The notes beneath the pieces are model-generated. The model made no database searches. It worked only from the letters and a program-made list of their open reading frames with translations, and had not been told where the DNA came from. A stretch of 64,000 bases of DNA from Hortaea werneckii (taxonomy: Eukaryota; Ascomycota; Dothideomycetes; Mycosphaerellales; Teratosphaeriaceae): the NCBI GenBank assembly GCA_037044905.1, contig JBAOKB010000146.1, forward strand, positions 124,001-188,000, in the 5' to 3' direction. Shown piece after piece: positions 43,220-53,022 of the stretch (its first letter is position 1; the number at the start of each line of letters is the position of its first letter). The position numbers were made by a program, and so were the translations under genes.

Positions 43220-44032
43220 ATGTTGCTTTCGTTTGCTTCGGTCTCTGCACTCCTTGCTAGCGCCCTCGCGGCACCAGCTCCGGAGTTGGAAACGAGACAG
43301 TCATGCCCTAACATGTAAGCCTACATTTGATCCTCAGCGCCAAGCGATGATTTCCTGAACGAACGTCCATAGCCATGTCATTGCAGCCCGCGAGACCACG
43401 GCGCCAGCTGGCTACGGATCCGCATCGACCTTTGTCAACTTGATCCTGCAGGCCTATCCGGGATCTACCTCTGAGGCGGTCAACTACCCAGCTACGGGTG
43501 GCAACTCCTACGGCACATCTGTGCAGCAGGGGACGCAGAACGTGGCGAACCAGATCAACAGCTTCAACCAGCGATGCCCGAACAGTAGGCTGGTCATCGT
43601 GGGATACTCTCAGGTACGTTCCAGCAACACTCTCCGAGCGTCTCTGCACCGAGGCGCGCCCTAACTGACATTGCATAGGGAGCGCAAATCGAAGACAACG
43701 CTCTCTGCGGCGGCGGCGATCCCAACCAAGGCATCACCTACACCTACCCGCTCATCACCTCCGCAGCCAGCAACGCCATCAAAGCCGTCATCTGGGCCGG
43801 CAACCCGCGCAACTCGCCTGCGGAAACTTTCCATTACGGTTCCTGCACCGCCGGCGGGTTCGACCCGCGTCCCTCGGGCTTCTCGTGTTCGACGTACCAG
43901 TCACGGATCCGTTCCTATTGCGATGCGTCGGATCCCTACTGCTGCAATGGGAATAATGCCCAGACTCACAATGGCTATGGTGGAGAGTATGGCCAGAACG
44001 CTTTGAGCTTTGTCCGGGCTAGGCTTGGATAG
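43220..44032 (+). CDS. Secreted acetylxylan esterase, carbohydrate esterase family 5
   Basis: Three exons (43220-43314, 43373-43613, 43679-44032), with GTAAGC/ATAG and GTACGT/ATAG introns, give 229 residues. MLLSFASVSALLASALAAP is the signal peptide. The mature part begins with CPNIHVIAARETTAPAGYGS, typical of CE5. The nucleophile motif G-Y-S-Q-G spans the second intron. CGGGDPNQG, CDASDPYCC (catalytic Asp) and THNGYG (catalytic His region) complete the triad, and Cys residues for disulfides are present. It removes acetyl groups from xylan in plant cell walls. Cutinase is the related alternative, but the Cys pattern and the CDASDPYCC segment favour acetylxylan esterase. Confidence 0.88.
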
Positions 44033-44212
44033 TGCGTTTTGGTGGAAAGGATCACGATGATGGTCTTGATGAAAGGTGCAGAGTCACGGTTCAGACCATC
44101 CCCATTGAAACTAAGAACGAAAAATGCATTTGGTATCTAAGCGTACGGGATAAGGGTATCTCTGACAAACCATTCATCATCTCTCTCCTTCCTTTCTTTT
44201 TTCCTTGATCCT

Positions 44213-45601
44213 TCAGGGGATCTTAATGTCCTTGCTCTGACAGCTGTGCATGTGTTCCATCCAATCTATGACGCTATCCGTGAGCCATCCTGAGGTCACT
44301 CCCTCGCCTACAGTGCCCAGGTGGAACGTCTCCGACACGTTGCAGCCGGTTGAGCTATGCGAGTACTGTAGACATCCCTTCCGCCGCTCGCACTCGCCCC
44401 GGCACTGGTCCAGTGACATGCCCTCGCCATCGGGGACGATCCCTTCGCAGACATTATTCCAGTCATGCCTCGGCTCCGTGATGTTTGGTAAAATGTACTC
44501 CTTGAACACCTCGCGATGGTGGAGAATATTATCGGCGGTATGCCAGAACGATTGCTTGCCTTGCTTCGCGAGGGAGCGCGCAATCCGCTGTTGCTCCCAG
44601 CCCCACATATCCTCGATCTCGAACGATGTAAAGTGGTGGTATGAAATCGCGGCGGTGCACCATAAACGCCAGTCTCCCTTGGCGTCCTCCCAGTTAAGGT
44701 CGACGGGGTTGCCGCCTTGGAACATCGGCCATGCCCAATTCAAGGGCAAGCCAGCTTGGTTGAGCGCTGTACCGAGAATGCAATCGCCTGCCCAGTGTGC
44801 GGCGGTACGCGCATGCCATTCGTCTGCATTCTTCAGATACTCGTCCGCGCCCATTTTCATGGCCGGTCGCGACATGACAAATCCCGTGCCACCGTGCGCA
44901 AAGATGTCATCCCCGATTTGGACCTCACTGCCGTAGTACAATGGTTTCCTGGCGTCGAGCTTCTGCAGCCACTGGATCATATTGCTCCAGACAATGTAAG
45001 TATCTGGCTCGACGAAGACGAACCATTTCTTCTCCGGGCGAAGCTTCAAACTCTGGACGATCATAGGCAGGAATTTCCACTTGTCAAGGCGCCATCCGGG
45101 ATTGTCGTTCTTTCCAACAGGTCCGCTTTCGTAGCTCTCGCCGTGGAGTTCGTCGGCTTGCAACCCTTCACGACCCAGCTCCTGGAGGCGTTCGTAGTGT
45201 TTGAAGTCATCGTTGGTTTGCTTGAGGCTGCTATCGACGTCGGCCAGCACATCATGGATCTGGTAGCCTTCAAATGTTTCCTCATAATCCGAGAAGATCA
45301 GAAAGTCCGGGTAGCAGCGGAACGTCGTGTTGAAGTGGATAGGAAGCTTGTCTTTGATTTCAGTAGCACCCGTGCGCATCACCACTACTACATCATCCGG
45401 CTGCCCCAATCGCTGGCATGGTGGCGCATCAGGGTCAATGTTGACGGCCAGGTCTTTGTCTTTGGCAGGACCTGGGATGAGGTTCGGAAGTCGCCATTCT
45501 GGAAATGGCGAGAGGGAACTCAAGTGGAGACCAATCAGGAAGAGAGCAAGGACGGAAAAGAGGACGAGCACTCTGGTAGTCGACCGCAGGAAGGCAGGCA
45601 T
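44213..45601 (-). CDS. Type II membrane glycosyltransferase, GT31/fringe-like
   Basis: 462 residues, single exon. An N-terminal membrane anchor (VLVLFSVLALFLIGLHL) gives a type II Golgi topology. The catalytic part includes VVVVMRTGATEI, FLIFSDYEE, WKFLPMIVQSLKLRPEKKWF, then VFVEPDTYIVW. The E-P-D motif takes the place of the metal-binding DxD of fringe-type enzymes. GGTGFVMSRPAM and DCILGTAL are further conserved motifs. The C-terminus has a Cys-rich segment (CRGECERRKGCLQYSH) resembling a PAN/apple domain. Fungal proteins of this type are thought to be GT31-related; donor and acceptor sugars are unknown. Confidence 0.8.
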   Translation of the reverse strand: MPAFLRSTTRVLVLFSVLALFLIGLHLSSLSPFPEWRLPNLIPGPAKDKDLAVNIDPDAPPCQRLGQPDDVVVVMRTGATEIKDKLPIHFNTTFRCYPDFLIFSDYEETFEGYQIHDVLADVDSSLKQTNDDFKHYERLQELGREGLQADELHGESYESGPVGKNDNPGWRLDKWKFLPMIVQSLKLRPEKKWFVFVEPDTYIVWSNMIQWLQKLDARKPLYYGSEVQIGDDIFAHGGTGFVMSRPAMKMGADEYLKNADEWHARTAAHWAGDCILGTALNQAGLPLNWAWPMFQGGNPVDLNWEDAKGDWRLWCTAAISYHHFTSFEIEDMWGWEQQRIARSLAKQGKQSFWHTADNILHHREVFKEYILPNITEPRHDWNNVCEGIVPDGEGMSLDQCRGECERRKGCLQYSHSSTGCNVSETFHLGTVGEGVTSGWLTDSVIDWMEHMHSCQSKDIKIP

Positions 45602-46623
45602 AATATGGTTCTGTATAGCCCGCTATCCTCATGAGCCCGGCCGCTATTCGAGCTTGGTATTGAAGCTTGGCGGTTGAAATAGGCCGTCCGAGGCTGCAGG
45701 AATTTTATTATAGGGGCGGTGGCGATGGAAAAGGCAAGGTGCCGCAGAGGGGATATGGCCGGATCCAGATTTCTGAGCCGTTCTTCCAAAAGTCAATCAA
45801 TTTTCCGACCGTCCAGCAGCCGTTCCAGAGAGCGCGACGGCGATGGTCGCAATCTGAAGTCGTGTCGCGTGGAGTCGCGGTCGATGGCGACAACGAGAAG
45901 AGCAGTAAGTCGCTCTCGAGGAAACTGGAGTAGTGGATCGATGTTGTTTGCGCCGCCGCCTTCCCCTTGTTGGGTGGCGCGCGTCCCGTCGTCGTACTCC
46001 GCTGCTTCAGCAAGACGCACGGCTCAGAATCCGCGCCGGCCCGTTCACCCAGCGGCTGTAGCAGTCTTGTGTTTCGCCGCCAACCACGTACACACACATC
46101 CATAGCTACCTACGTATGCAGGCGGTTATCTACAGGGTCACCAAGGGTTATGTTGTGTGATGCGACGCTCTGATTGCGTTTCGCCACGCATAATGAAGGT
46201 GTCCGCCACTCGTCATAAACCAGCTCACAGCGGAATCATCCACGTCTACTATGTACTCATCACCTGTCCCTCCACCTGAAATACAGCAGCGACGCCCTAT
46301 TTGGGGATGAGAATCACGAGGGCTTGGGCGGAGTATCATGGATGACTGCGACAACGAGATTGCGTGACCATCCCTCTGCGCCTGATGCAATCCACCATGT
46401 TCATGGAAAAAGTATCGTGTGAAATCGAGTCATCAACGACACGAAAATCACCAACCGCCGACACAGCTCCAGCTCGCTTTGACAATACCAATAAATGCTT
46501 CCCTTTAAGATGCAAATTAAAAGACAGAGATCTTAGTCTTCACTGCCATCATCATCGTAACCACAACCACGCATCTCATCAAACCCCATCACCAGCTCCT
46601 CACAATCCACCTCTTACTCCCAA
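45602..46623. other. Intergenic region
   Basis: About 1 kb between the glycosyltransferase start and the 3' end of the small Gly-rich gene. Several overlapping open frames on both strands are Arg/Ser/Pro-rich with no recognisable sequence. No gene is called. Confidence 0.5.
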
Positions 46624-47093
46624 TCACCCTCCAATCTCCCGATTCATATCATTACTCCCACCGTACCCCTGCCCCTTCCTCTCCTGCACAGCATCTAAAC
46701 TCTTATCGCCCGAGGACCTCTCCCCAACTGCCCCACCAAACCCTTCCTTCTCCCCTGTCCCTTGCTGGCCCTGCGTCATCCCCCCCACGCCGCCCGTCTC
46801 GCTCAGCGTCTGTCCGTATCGGATGTTCTCCATGTTGCGTTCGGTTCGCGCGGCGGCGGCTTGGGCTCCTTCGGGGGTGTTGGAGGGGTCTGTGGTTGTC
46901 TGGGGCTGGCCGAGTTGGCCGCCGGATTTCTTGTGTGGGTCTTTAAGGCCGAGGTCGCCTTCGTATCTGCGGTTGGTAGCTGTGTTAGTCTCCGTTTTCT
47001 GCAGGATACGGGTGAGGGTTAGTTAAAAGGTCGATGGTAGGCATACTGTTGCGTCTCGCCGCCTGCTTCCGTCTCCATGAGATTCGAGGACAT
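46624..47093 (-). CDS. Small Gly-rich conserved fungal protein of unknown function
   Basis: Exon 1 (47047-47093) and exon 2 (46624-46966) are joined by an 80-bp intron with GTATGC donor and CGCAG acceptor, giving 129 residues. The splice creates the in-frame junction ETQQYEGDLGLKDPHKKSGG. A nearer AG at 46999-47000 would break the frame and was not used. The rest is Ala/Arg/Glu then Gly/Gln-rich (NIRYGQTLSETGGVGGMTQG, GFGGAVGERSSGD). I do not know a function. It looks disordered, with no signal peptide or membrane segment. Confidence 0.68.
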
Positions 47094-47398
47094 TGTGATG
47101 TCGTGTGTTGTTCTCTTCGTTCTCACAGGCTAGTAGGTGAGATTGTCATGCAGTTGTCTTGGAAGGTATTGCGGCTTGAGAAAAGTGTATTGTTGTATTT
47201 CAAAGTTGTTTTCATATGAATCGAAGCAATGATGCCCCTCTCATGAGGCAAGATGGTTGAAACCAATGATGCAAGCGGGGTCTCTCACTCGCAGCTTGCC
47301 CCTGTGCCCCCACGCATAAACGCCGCGCTAAACCCCGAGCAATACAGGAACATAGGTACAGTACATTATCTTCAGCCAGTCAATCATTTTGTCCGAGC
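47094..47398. other. Intergenic region
   Basis: About 300 bp between the start of the Gly-rich gene and the 3' end of RFC5. It contains the promoter of the former. No other feature is seen. Confidence 0.5.
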
Positions 47399-48662
47399 TC
47401 AATCGTCAAACTCGTCAAGGTCCATGCCCATCAAATTGCTGAGAACAGTTAGCTGCTGTCATTAAATGCGGGGTTCAATGTGAAATTGTAGACTGTAACT
47501 CACCCTTCATAGACTCGCATGAATTTCGCCACGAACGCTTCGAGGTGGAAAATGACCTTGCTACCGGTCTTGATGCGGTGTTCGTAGAATGCGCTCCATC
47601 TTACAATGTCAGACTTGATGCTGTCATCAATCTTTGGCATGAGCTTGAATGTCAACGTCTGAAGCGCTTTGTTAGTACTGTCCACTACAATACTCATCCC
47701 ATCATGTACAGAATGTGGAAGAGAATACCTTCAAAATGGTCGTGGCCGGTATGCAGTGCGTAAGCAAGTCGTACAGCTTCGCTCGAACCTGCAGGATACG
47801 TGCAGGGGAGCGTTCTTCGACCATCTCTTTTGCGATGACCTCTATTAAAGCCTCCCAGTCTGGAGGTGGGATGGCCGTCTTTTCGGAGACATTGTCGCTA
47901 AAGAAGCAAGTCAGCATGTATGATGCACAAAAGAAGCTGAGATGCAACTCACTTCTGAGCATGCACCGCCTCAAACATCAATAATGCTCGGCGGAGATTT
48001 CTCCCGCTATCCTTCGCTATCCTCCTCTCCAGCGGCTCACAGCTCTTGTAGCCCTCTTTCCTACCCACCTTTCCCAGAACATCGGCTATCTCTTCCTCTG
48101 TAGGCGCTGCCACTCTGACGAGCAAACACCGCGACCGGATCGGTGCAATGATGTTGCTCGTGCTATTCGCAAGCAAGATGAGTCGCAGATTCGGACTGTA
48201 CTTCTCCATCGTCCTTCTCAAAGCTGCCTGTGCGTCTCGCGTGAGGTGGTCGGCCTCGTTGATGACAACCACCTTGAACCGCTGCTTGGCGGCCAAGTCA
48301 ACTTGTTGCGTCTGAGCCACCTCCTTCAGCAGGTCTTGTACGACTACTCGGTCGTAGTTGCCTACATCGCTCGGCGTGATCTCGAGATGGTAGTTGGAGC
48401 TGACGATGTTGAATTCGAGCTTGCGATTGCTCGTCGTTTGGAAGACCCGGGAGTCGATCTTGATCTTCTCCACACCAGGGCCGTACAGTTGTCGCAAAGT
48501 CGCAGTGATGCGTGTCTTCTTGCCAGCGCCGGATGGACCGTAGATGAGGAGGTGTGGGAAGTCGCCAGAGGCTGCGAGGGCTTCGAGCCGGGCGGAGAGG
48601 GTTGGGTGGTAGGATAGTGTCTGGAGACTGCGTGGGCGGTGCTTATCGACGAGGAGAGCCAT
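47399..48662 (-). CDS. RFC5: Replication factor C subunit 5 (clamp loader)
   Basis: Four exons (47953-48662, 47729-47897, 47504-47658, 47399-47438) splice in frame to 357 residues. The start at 48662 gives MALLVDKHRPRSL, the usual family N-terminus. The P-loop reads GPSGAGKKTRI, with the extra Lys typical of Rfc5 (the orthologue of human RFC3). KIKIDSRVFQTTSNRKLEFN, the VVVINEADHL Walker B with NEAD, and the sensor/SRC segment PIRSRCLLVRVAAP follow. The C-terminus ends NLMGMDLDEFDD. The protein is part of the heteropentamer that loads PCNA. The call is firm. Confidence 0.94.
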
Positions 48663-49007
48663 GTCGCAGTCGGAGGATCGATTGAAGTATCTTGTGGAAT
48701 GCGTATGTCCCAACGACTTTCAATGCGACTGTTCGTATTCAAAGGTACAAGTGTGTAGCCTCGCCAGTAGCGGAGAAGCCGGGCACTTGGTGAGCTCGTT
48801 CTACTTTCGCGTCTGGACGACGCGTCGAGCACCTCCGGAAAATTGCCGCGAAAGCGGGCGTTGCGCAGCGCGTCTTCCCGTATAAGTACAAGCACGTGAC
48901 AGACAGCCAAACTGTGGAACAGAACACAGTAAATTACGATTGAAGAGCAAAGAAGAATAGATATGATACAGCGAGATATACAAGTCACGCAGGCAATGTC
49001 AGTCATC
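48663..49007 (-). promoter_or_regulatory. RFC5 promoter with MBF-type (MCB) sites
   Basis: Between the RFC5 start and the 3' end of the bL28m gene there is an ACGCGT at 48820-48825 and an ACGCGAAA (minus strand) at 48805-48812, about 145-165 bp upstream of the RFC5 ATG. ACGCGT and ACGCGAAA are the binding sites of the MBF/DSC1 factor that drives G1/S expression of replication genes in yeasts. That this factor acts here is inferred. Confidence 0.55.
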
Positions 49008-50081
49008 TTAGACGGCTGCTGCAGCCTCCGTAGCAGCAGCCTCGCTGCTCTCTTCCAATCGCTCCGCTGCCTTCTTTGCAGCTTTGCGCTCCGCTTTCCT
49101 CGCCTCCCGCTTGCCCACATGTTCTGCCCACTGAGCCTCTGCCTGATCCCAGCATTCAGCCTTCCACTCCTTACGTGCTGCTTTGAGGACCTCCTCCATT
49201 TCATCTTGGCTCAGTCGGGTCTTTACGGGCAACTCGGCCTGCTGCATCTCCAGCTCTGCTCGGAATTCGGCCTCTCGTGTTCCCATCTGTTCTTCCGCAA
49301 TGCGATCGAAGATCTTCTCCTTCTTGACCTCCACCGCGTGGTTGGTGGTGGGCCGTGTACGCCGCCAGCCGGAGGGGGTAAGGACTAAGTGTTTGCCAGG
49401 CCCGACACGGAACTTGAGTGGAGGCAGCCCAGGTGGTTGCTCGACCACGAAGTTCCCGTCAGTGCCTACGGCCTCTCCAAGCTCCACGCCCGCTTCGACG
49501 GGATCAACATCCGAAGTCTGCTCAATCACGTTCTGCGCTTCTGCAACCTCTGCCTGCTCCTCCTGGACAAATTCCTCCGGGATACCTAGCCGTCTGCGCT
49601 CAGCAGCGAAGCGGCTTCGAATAGCTGGCGTCTGCATTATAGCCCATCGCAGCCACCATCCGCTCTCTCCCAATGCCCTAATCCGTCCTTCCTTCTCCCC
49701 AAGCAAATACTCGTCCAATCCACCTAGCTTGTCTATCGTCCTGAGAACCCTTGCCGTTACGCGCACCTGAACAGATCGGTTGAGACTTTTGCTGTATAGC
49801 TTCCGCGTCAGGACGTTGGGATGCCAGCTTCTTCGTGTCTTGACTTCGAATTCATCGCCCACGTTGTTGCCGAAACGGATTCGCTGGCCGCCGTAAAGAC
49901 CGAGGCGTGACTGTTTGTACCATCTCGTGGGTCCGTGGGGGTATGGAGGCACTGCCTCAGCGACAGCGTCGGGATCGTTCTTGTCCAATTGGAGGGAGAC
50001 GCTCCGGGTAGTCGAAGTGGAAAATGCTCGCTTGGAGGCCGTGATCGCCGCCTGCGGACGGGTGCGAAGCAGTGTGGCCAT
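49008..50081 (-). CDS. MRPL24: Mitochondrial large-subunit ribosomal protein bL28m
   Basis: 357 residues from the ATG at 50081. The longer open frame up to 50249 was rejected because MATLLRTRPQAAITASKRAF is a typical mitochondrial presequence. The L28 core is at about residues 60-135: GLYGGQRIRFGNNVGDEFEV, KTRRSWHPNV, LTRKLYSKSLNRSVQVRVTA, RVLRTIDKLGGLDEYLL. A long charged C-terminal extension, rich in Ala, Glu and Lys with coiled-coil character, is usual in fungal bL28m. The protein is part of the mitochondrial 54S subunit. The neighbouring divergent gene encodes another mitoribosomal protein. Confidence 0.88.
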   Translation of the reverse strand: MATLLRTRPQAAITASKRAFSTSTTRSVSLQLDKNDPDAVAEAVPPYPHGPTRWYKQSRLGLYGGQRIRFGNNVGDEFEVKTRRSWHPNVLTRKLYSKSLNRSVQVRVTARVLRTIDKLGGLDEYLLGEKEGRIRALGESGWWLRWAIMQTPAIRSRFAAERRRLGIPEEFVQEEQAEVAEAQNVIEQTSDVDPVEAGVELGEAVGTDGNFVVEQPPGLPPLKFRVGPGKHLVLTPSGWRRTRPTTNHAVEVKKEKIFDRIAEEQMGTREAEFRAELEMQQAELPVKTRLSQDEMEEVLKAARKEWKAECWDQAEAQWAEHVGKREARKAERKAAKKAAERLEESSEAAATEAAAAV

Positions 50082-50325
50082 ATTGAAGGCAGGTATTAAC
50101 CCTAAAGTCGATGTCGGCGTGATTGCGCAGTGAAGCCCGTCGCATGCTTTCCCATCTGTCGGCGTTGATCGAGACGGATGCGAGGCAGATGCGGAGCTCG
50201 GAGGTGCCAAGAGTTGCGCGAGTCGTGCCCGGAAGTTCACCAGCGACACCCATTGTCATCCCCGCCGTTAAGCAGTTGATCAATCAGACACATTCTCTGC
50301 AAGAAAAGCGTCTCGACTCGCGACA
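50082..50325. promoter_or_regulatory. Shared divergent promoter of two mitoribosomal protein genes
   Basis: Only 244 bp separate the start codons of bL28m (minus) and mL61 (plus). Both products belong to the mitochondrial ribosome, so co-regulation from this short region is plausible. I did not find a known factor site. Confidence 0.6.
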
Positions 50326-51001
50326 ATGGTTTCCCTCCCTCAACGCATGCGCAAGCTGCAAACCAAACTGCTTGCTATTCGACTCGGCTCCGGCGCACTC
50401 GTCCTTCCCAAGGATGTCAAGCGGATACATTTGCGATTCGCTCAGAAGATCGATGGCGGACACATGGGGCCACGGTAAGCCCTCCCTCGCCTCTCCCACC
50501 ATGATGCCCAGTCATCATACTAAGTATGTACTGTACAGAAAATTCTGGCGCCACGAACTCGTCCGCATGAAGTACCACAACCCCGCTGTCCCCATGACGA
50601 TCGACCGAACTGCCAATTCGACCGACGATGCAACCATGTCCATCCACTTCGCCTCTTCCGACGCACCGAAAAGCTCCAACTCCGCCACTGCCGCTCCTGC
50701 CCCCGTCGACTCTACCACCTCCTCTACAACCCCCTCCGACCATGCCCCTACCGACCGCGTGCAAACCATCGACATGAAACACCGCACCAACCTCGAGATC
50801 CTCCAGGATGTCATCCGTCTGACCAAGGCCTTCCCCGTTGAGCCTACGCCTGAGGAACAGGAGGAGATGCAATTACTGGAGGAGCAGCGGATCCGGAGTC
50901 TGCGGGATAGCAAGTTATCGCAGGAAGTACGAGCACGGCAGAAGAGGGAGCAGGAGTTGTTGCAGCAGGCTAGAGGTGATGTGGCGAGTCAGACTGCCTA
51001 A
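50326..51001 (+). CDS. MRP49: Mitochondrial ribosomal protein mL61 (Mrp49 family)
   Basis: Two exons (50326-50474 and 50539-51001), joined by a 64-bp intron with GTAAGC donor and TACAG acceptor, give 203 residues. Exon 1 reads MVSLPQRMRKLQTKLLAIRL, VKRIHLRFAQKIDGGHMGP. Exon 2 continues RKFWRHELVRMKYHNPAVPM. This is the L51/S25/CI-B8 thioredoxin-like domain of mL61. A Ser/Thr/Ala-rich insert (about 85-125) precedes a charged C-terminal helix (QEEMQLLEEQRIRSLRDSKL). The open frame upstream of 50326 is a shadow. Confidence 0.86.
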
Positions 51002-51325
51002 GCAGTATGATCTATCAGACTGGCGGCGCTTAGCGACTTCTTTTCTTGTTGTTTGTGCATTGCAGGGCGTTTTTGGGGGCCGGCGGGCGGCTGATTATAC
51101 AGGCTTTTTGCGAACGAGAGCACGCAAGGCTAGAATTTTGTATCATATTTTGACGACGCGATTAGCGCTGAACATTTAAACACTGCTCGCTGGTACAACG
51201 AATTTTTGGAATTGAAGCTTTCGAAGAAGAATCCAGCAAGCTTCTTCAGACGCCGGCTTGCGCTATTGAAGTGCAATGGGACTCATACATGATATGTACG
51301 CGACAAGCAGAGCACGACTTCCGGA
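51002..51325. other. Convergent 3' intergenic region
   Basis: The 3' ends of mL61 and GET2 face each other here. No gene is supported. Confidence 0.5.
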
Positions 51326-52282
51326 TCATGCGACATTAGCACCATTCCACCACGCCAGAGCCCCGAAAACGAAGACGATCACCAGCGCATCGCTAATGAT
51401 GGACTGTATTATCCCGATCCACCGCCCAGCTGTACGAATGTACTGCGCATACGGCTCTGGCACCAACCCGCTGTTTGCAACCGTGGCTAGCATCCCCGAT
51501 CCCTGCAGTTGTCCCTTTTCAAGATAGAACCGTGACCCTTGCAAAAGCAGCTCGACTGTAACGAACATAGTGAACAGCCTGGGTCCCAGTCCGTACGTGG
51601 ACTCGGATGAAGTAGCCGACTCATGGCGCGAAAGCGCGCTGCCGTTGAATGTACTCCCCAGAACAGTGTAGGCTCCTATCACCATAGCGGAAAGCGCATG
51701 TACGATCCGCCAGAGATACGCGGAACCCGTTGCGGGAGCCTGGCTCTGCTGCTGCTTGGTCTGCTGCTGGCCGCCCATAAGCGAGCTCAGCATCTGCATC
51801 ATCTGCTCGTTTTCTGCTCCGCCGCCGCCGCCTCCCATCATGCCTTCTCCACCCGCCCCGCCTTGTTGGCCTAGCCCTCCCATCATCCCACTGATCTGCT
51901 GCATCATCTTCAACATCGGCTCCTCCTGCTCCCCACCCGGTCCCGCTTGCCCTTGCTGCGCTTGCAGCATCGCGGATGCCAGCGGGTTTTCTTGTGCGTT
52001 GGTCCTAGCACTCCGGCCTGAGGGCGTGTTGGCCCCGGACACGGTGTCGATGTCGACTTCTTCTGGGTCGTCGTTGACCGTGGCTTGTTTGCTCCCAGGC
52101 TGCACGCTTGGTCCGCCTAGAACTTCCGCTGGTGGCGCGACCCCGCCGTTCAGAGCCTTGATTTTGGCTAGTCGATCTTCACCCTGCTCACTCATTTTCT
52201 TCTGGCGCTTTTCGCGCCGGAGCCGGGCTTGTTTTTGGGTTGGAGTTTCATCTTCCGGAACGGGATTCTCGGTGTCGGCCAT
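51326..52282 (-). CDS. GET2: Get2-like subunit of the GET tail-anchored protein insertion complex
   Basis: 318 residues from the ATG at 52282. The cytosolic N-terminus carries the basic cluster ARLRREKRQKKMSEQGEDRL, matching the RERR motif with which Get2 binds the Get3 ATPase. A Gly/Gln/Met-rich linker follows (about 125-185). Three hydrophobic segments near the C-terminus (AYLWRIVHALSAMVIGAYTV, LFTMFVTVELLL, IIQSIISDALVIVFVFGALA) match Get2/CAML topology in the ER membrane. The partner is Get1, not in this window. It is one exon. The longer open frame to 52330 lacks conserved sequence. Confidence 0.83.
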   Translation of the reverse strand: MADTENPVPEDETPTQKQARLRREKRQKKMSEQGEDRLAKIKALNGGVAPPAEVLGGPSVQPGSKQATVNDDPEEVDIDTVSGANTPSGRSARTNAQENPLASAMLQAQQGQAGPGGEQEEPMLKMMQQISGMMGGLGQQGGAGGEGMMGGGGGGAENEQMMQMLSSLMGGQQQTKQQQSQAPATGSAYLWRIVHALSAMVIGAYTVLGSTFNGSALSRHESATSSESTYGLGPRLFTMFVTVELLLQGSRFYLEKGQLQGSGMLATVANSGLVPEPYAQYIRTAGRWIGIIQSIISDALVIVFVFGALAWWNGANVA

Positions 52283-53022
52283 GGTGGTAAGGGGTCCGGG
52301 GCGTGGGGAGCGGTATGTTGGTTTTGTCAATTACAGAGAAGCATGAGACATGTTTTTGTTGGCTCTATTTATCAGGCACTGAACTGCACGGCAGGAGAAT
52401 ACTACTGAAGGTGGGATGCTGGACTGACGTCGGACCTTCGGTGCCTCCCGCGTTGCGACCCGTCCGAAGTCACGCCAGCTTAACGCAAGCACCAACACTG
52501 CATCTTTAGTACTGATCACTTGAATGCTTTGGCAAGAGACATAACTCCACGAAACAATGTCCGCCTACGATGGCACCGCGTCTCTTAACACTTGTCTTGC
52601 AACCCTTCTAGGATCACGTGCGAAGACGTGGAGAAAGGACCCAAGCTGCCACCGCGGCCACCGCGGGGTGGATTGCCGTGCGTGGGAGATAATTACTGCA
52701 ATGGGCATCGGTCCTCGTGGGGTCAGGATGGCGCTCCACTAACTGGAGAGCAACACTCCTTCATTCCACTGCGTGATCCCCACTGAATTAAGGTCACAGC
52801 CCTTTCAATTGACCCGCCAAAGGACATGTTTGGCGAAGTAGCTCGCCGACGAAATGGGCCTCGACGGACGAGGTAGGTATTTCCGCAGTACTGCAGTTCC
52901 AAGGAGACATAAAAAACTACCATGATCTGCTTTTGCGAATCCATGTTCCAGTCCATCCTCTCTCATATCTCTCTATCGCCTTCATTTCCTTTGCACAGAT
53001 CTTGACTTGATCTTCCGACAAC
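52283..53022. other. Divergent intergenic region
   Basis: About 740 bp between GET2 and the oxidoreductase gene. Both promoters must lie here. No gene or RNA is supported. Confidence 0.5.

Noticed and set aside
44717..45634. 305-codon plus-strand open frame
   Set aside because: It is antisense to the GT31-like gene, which has clear family motifs.
46364..47026. 220-codon plus-strand open frame
   Set aside because: It is antisense to the spliced Gly-rich gene; the Pro/Ser-rich translation mirrors the Gly/Gln-rich codons.
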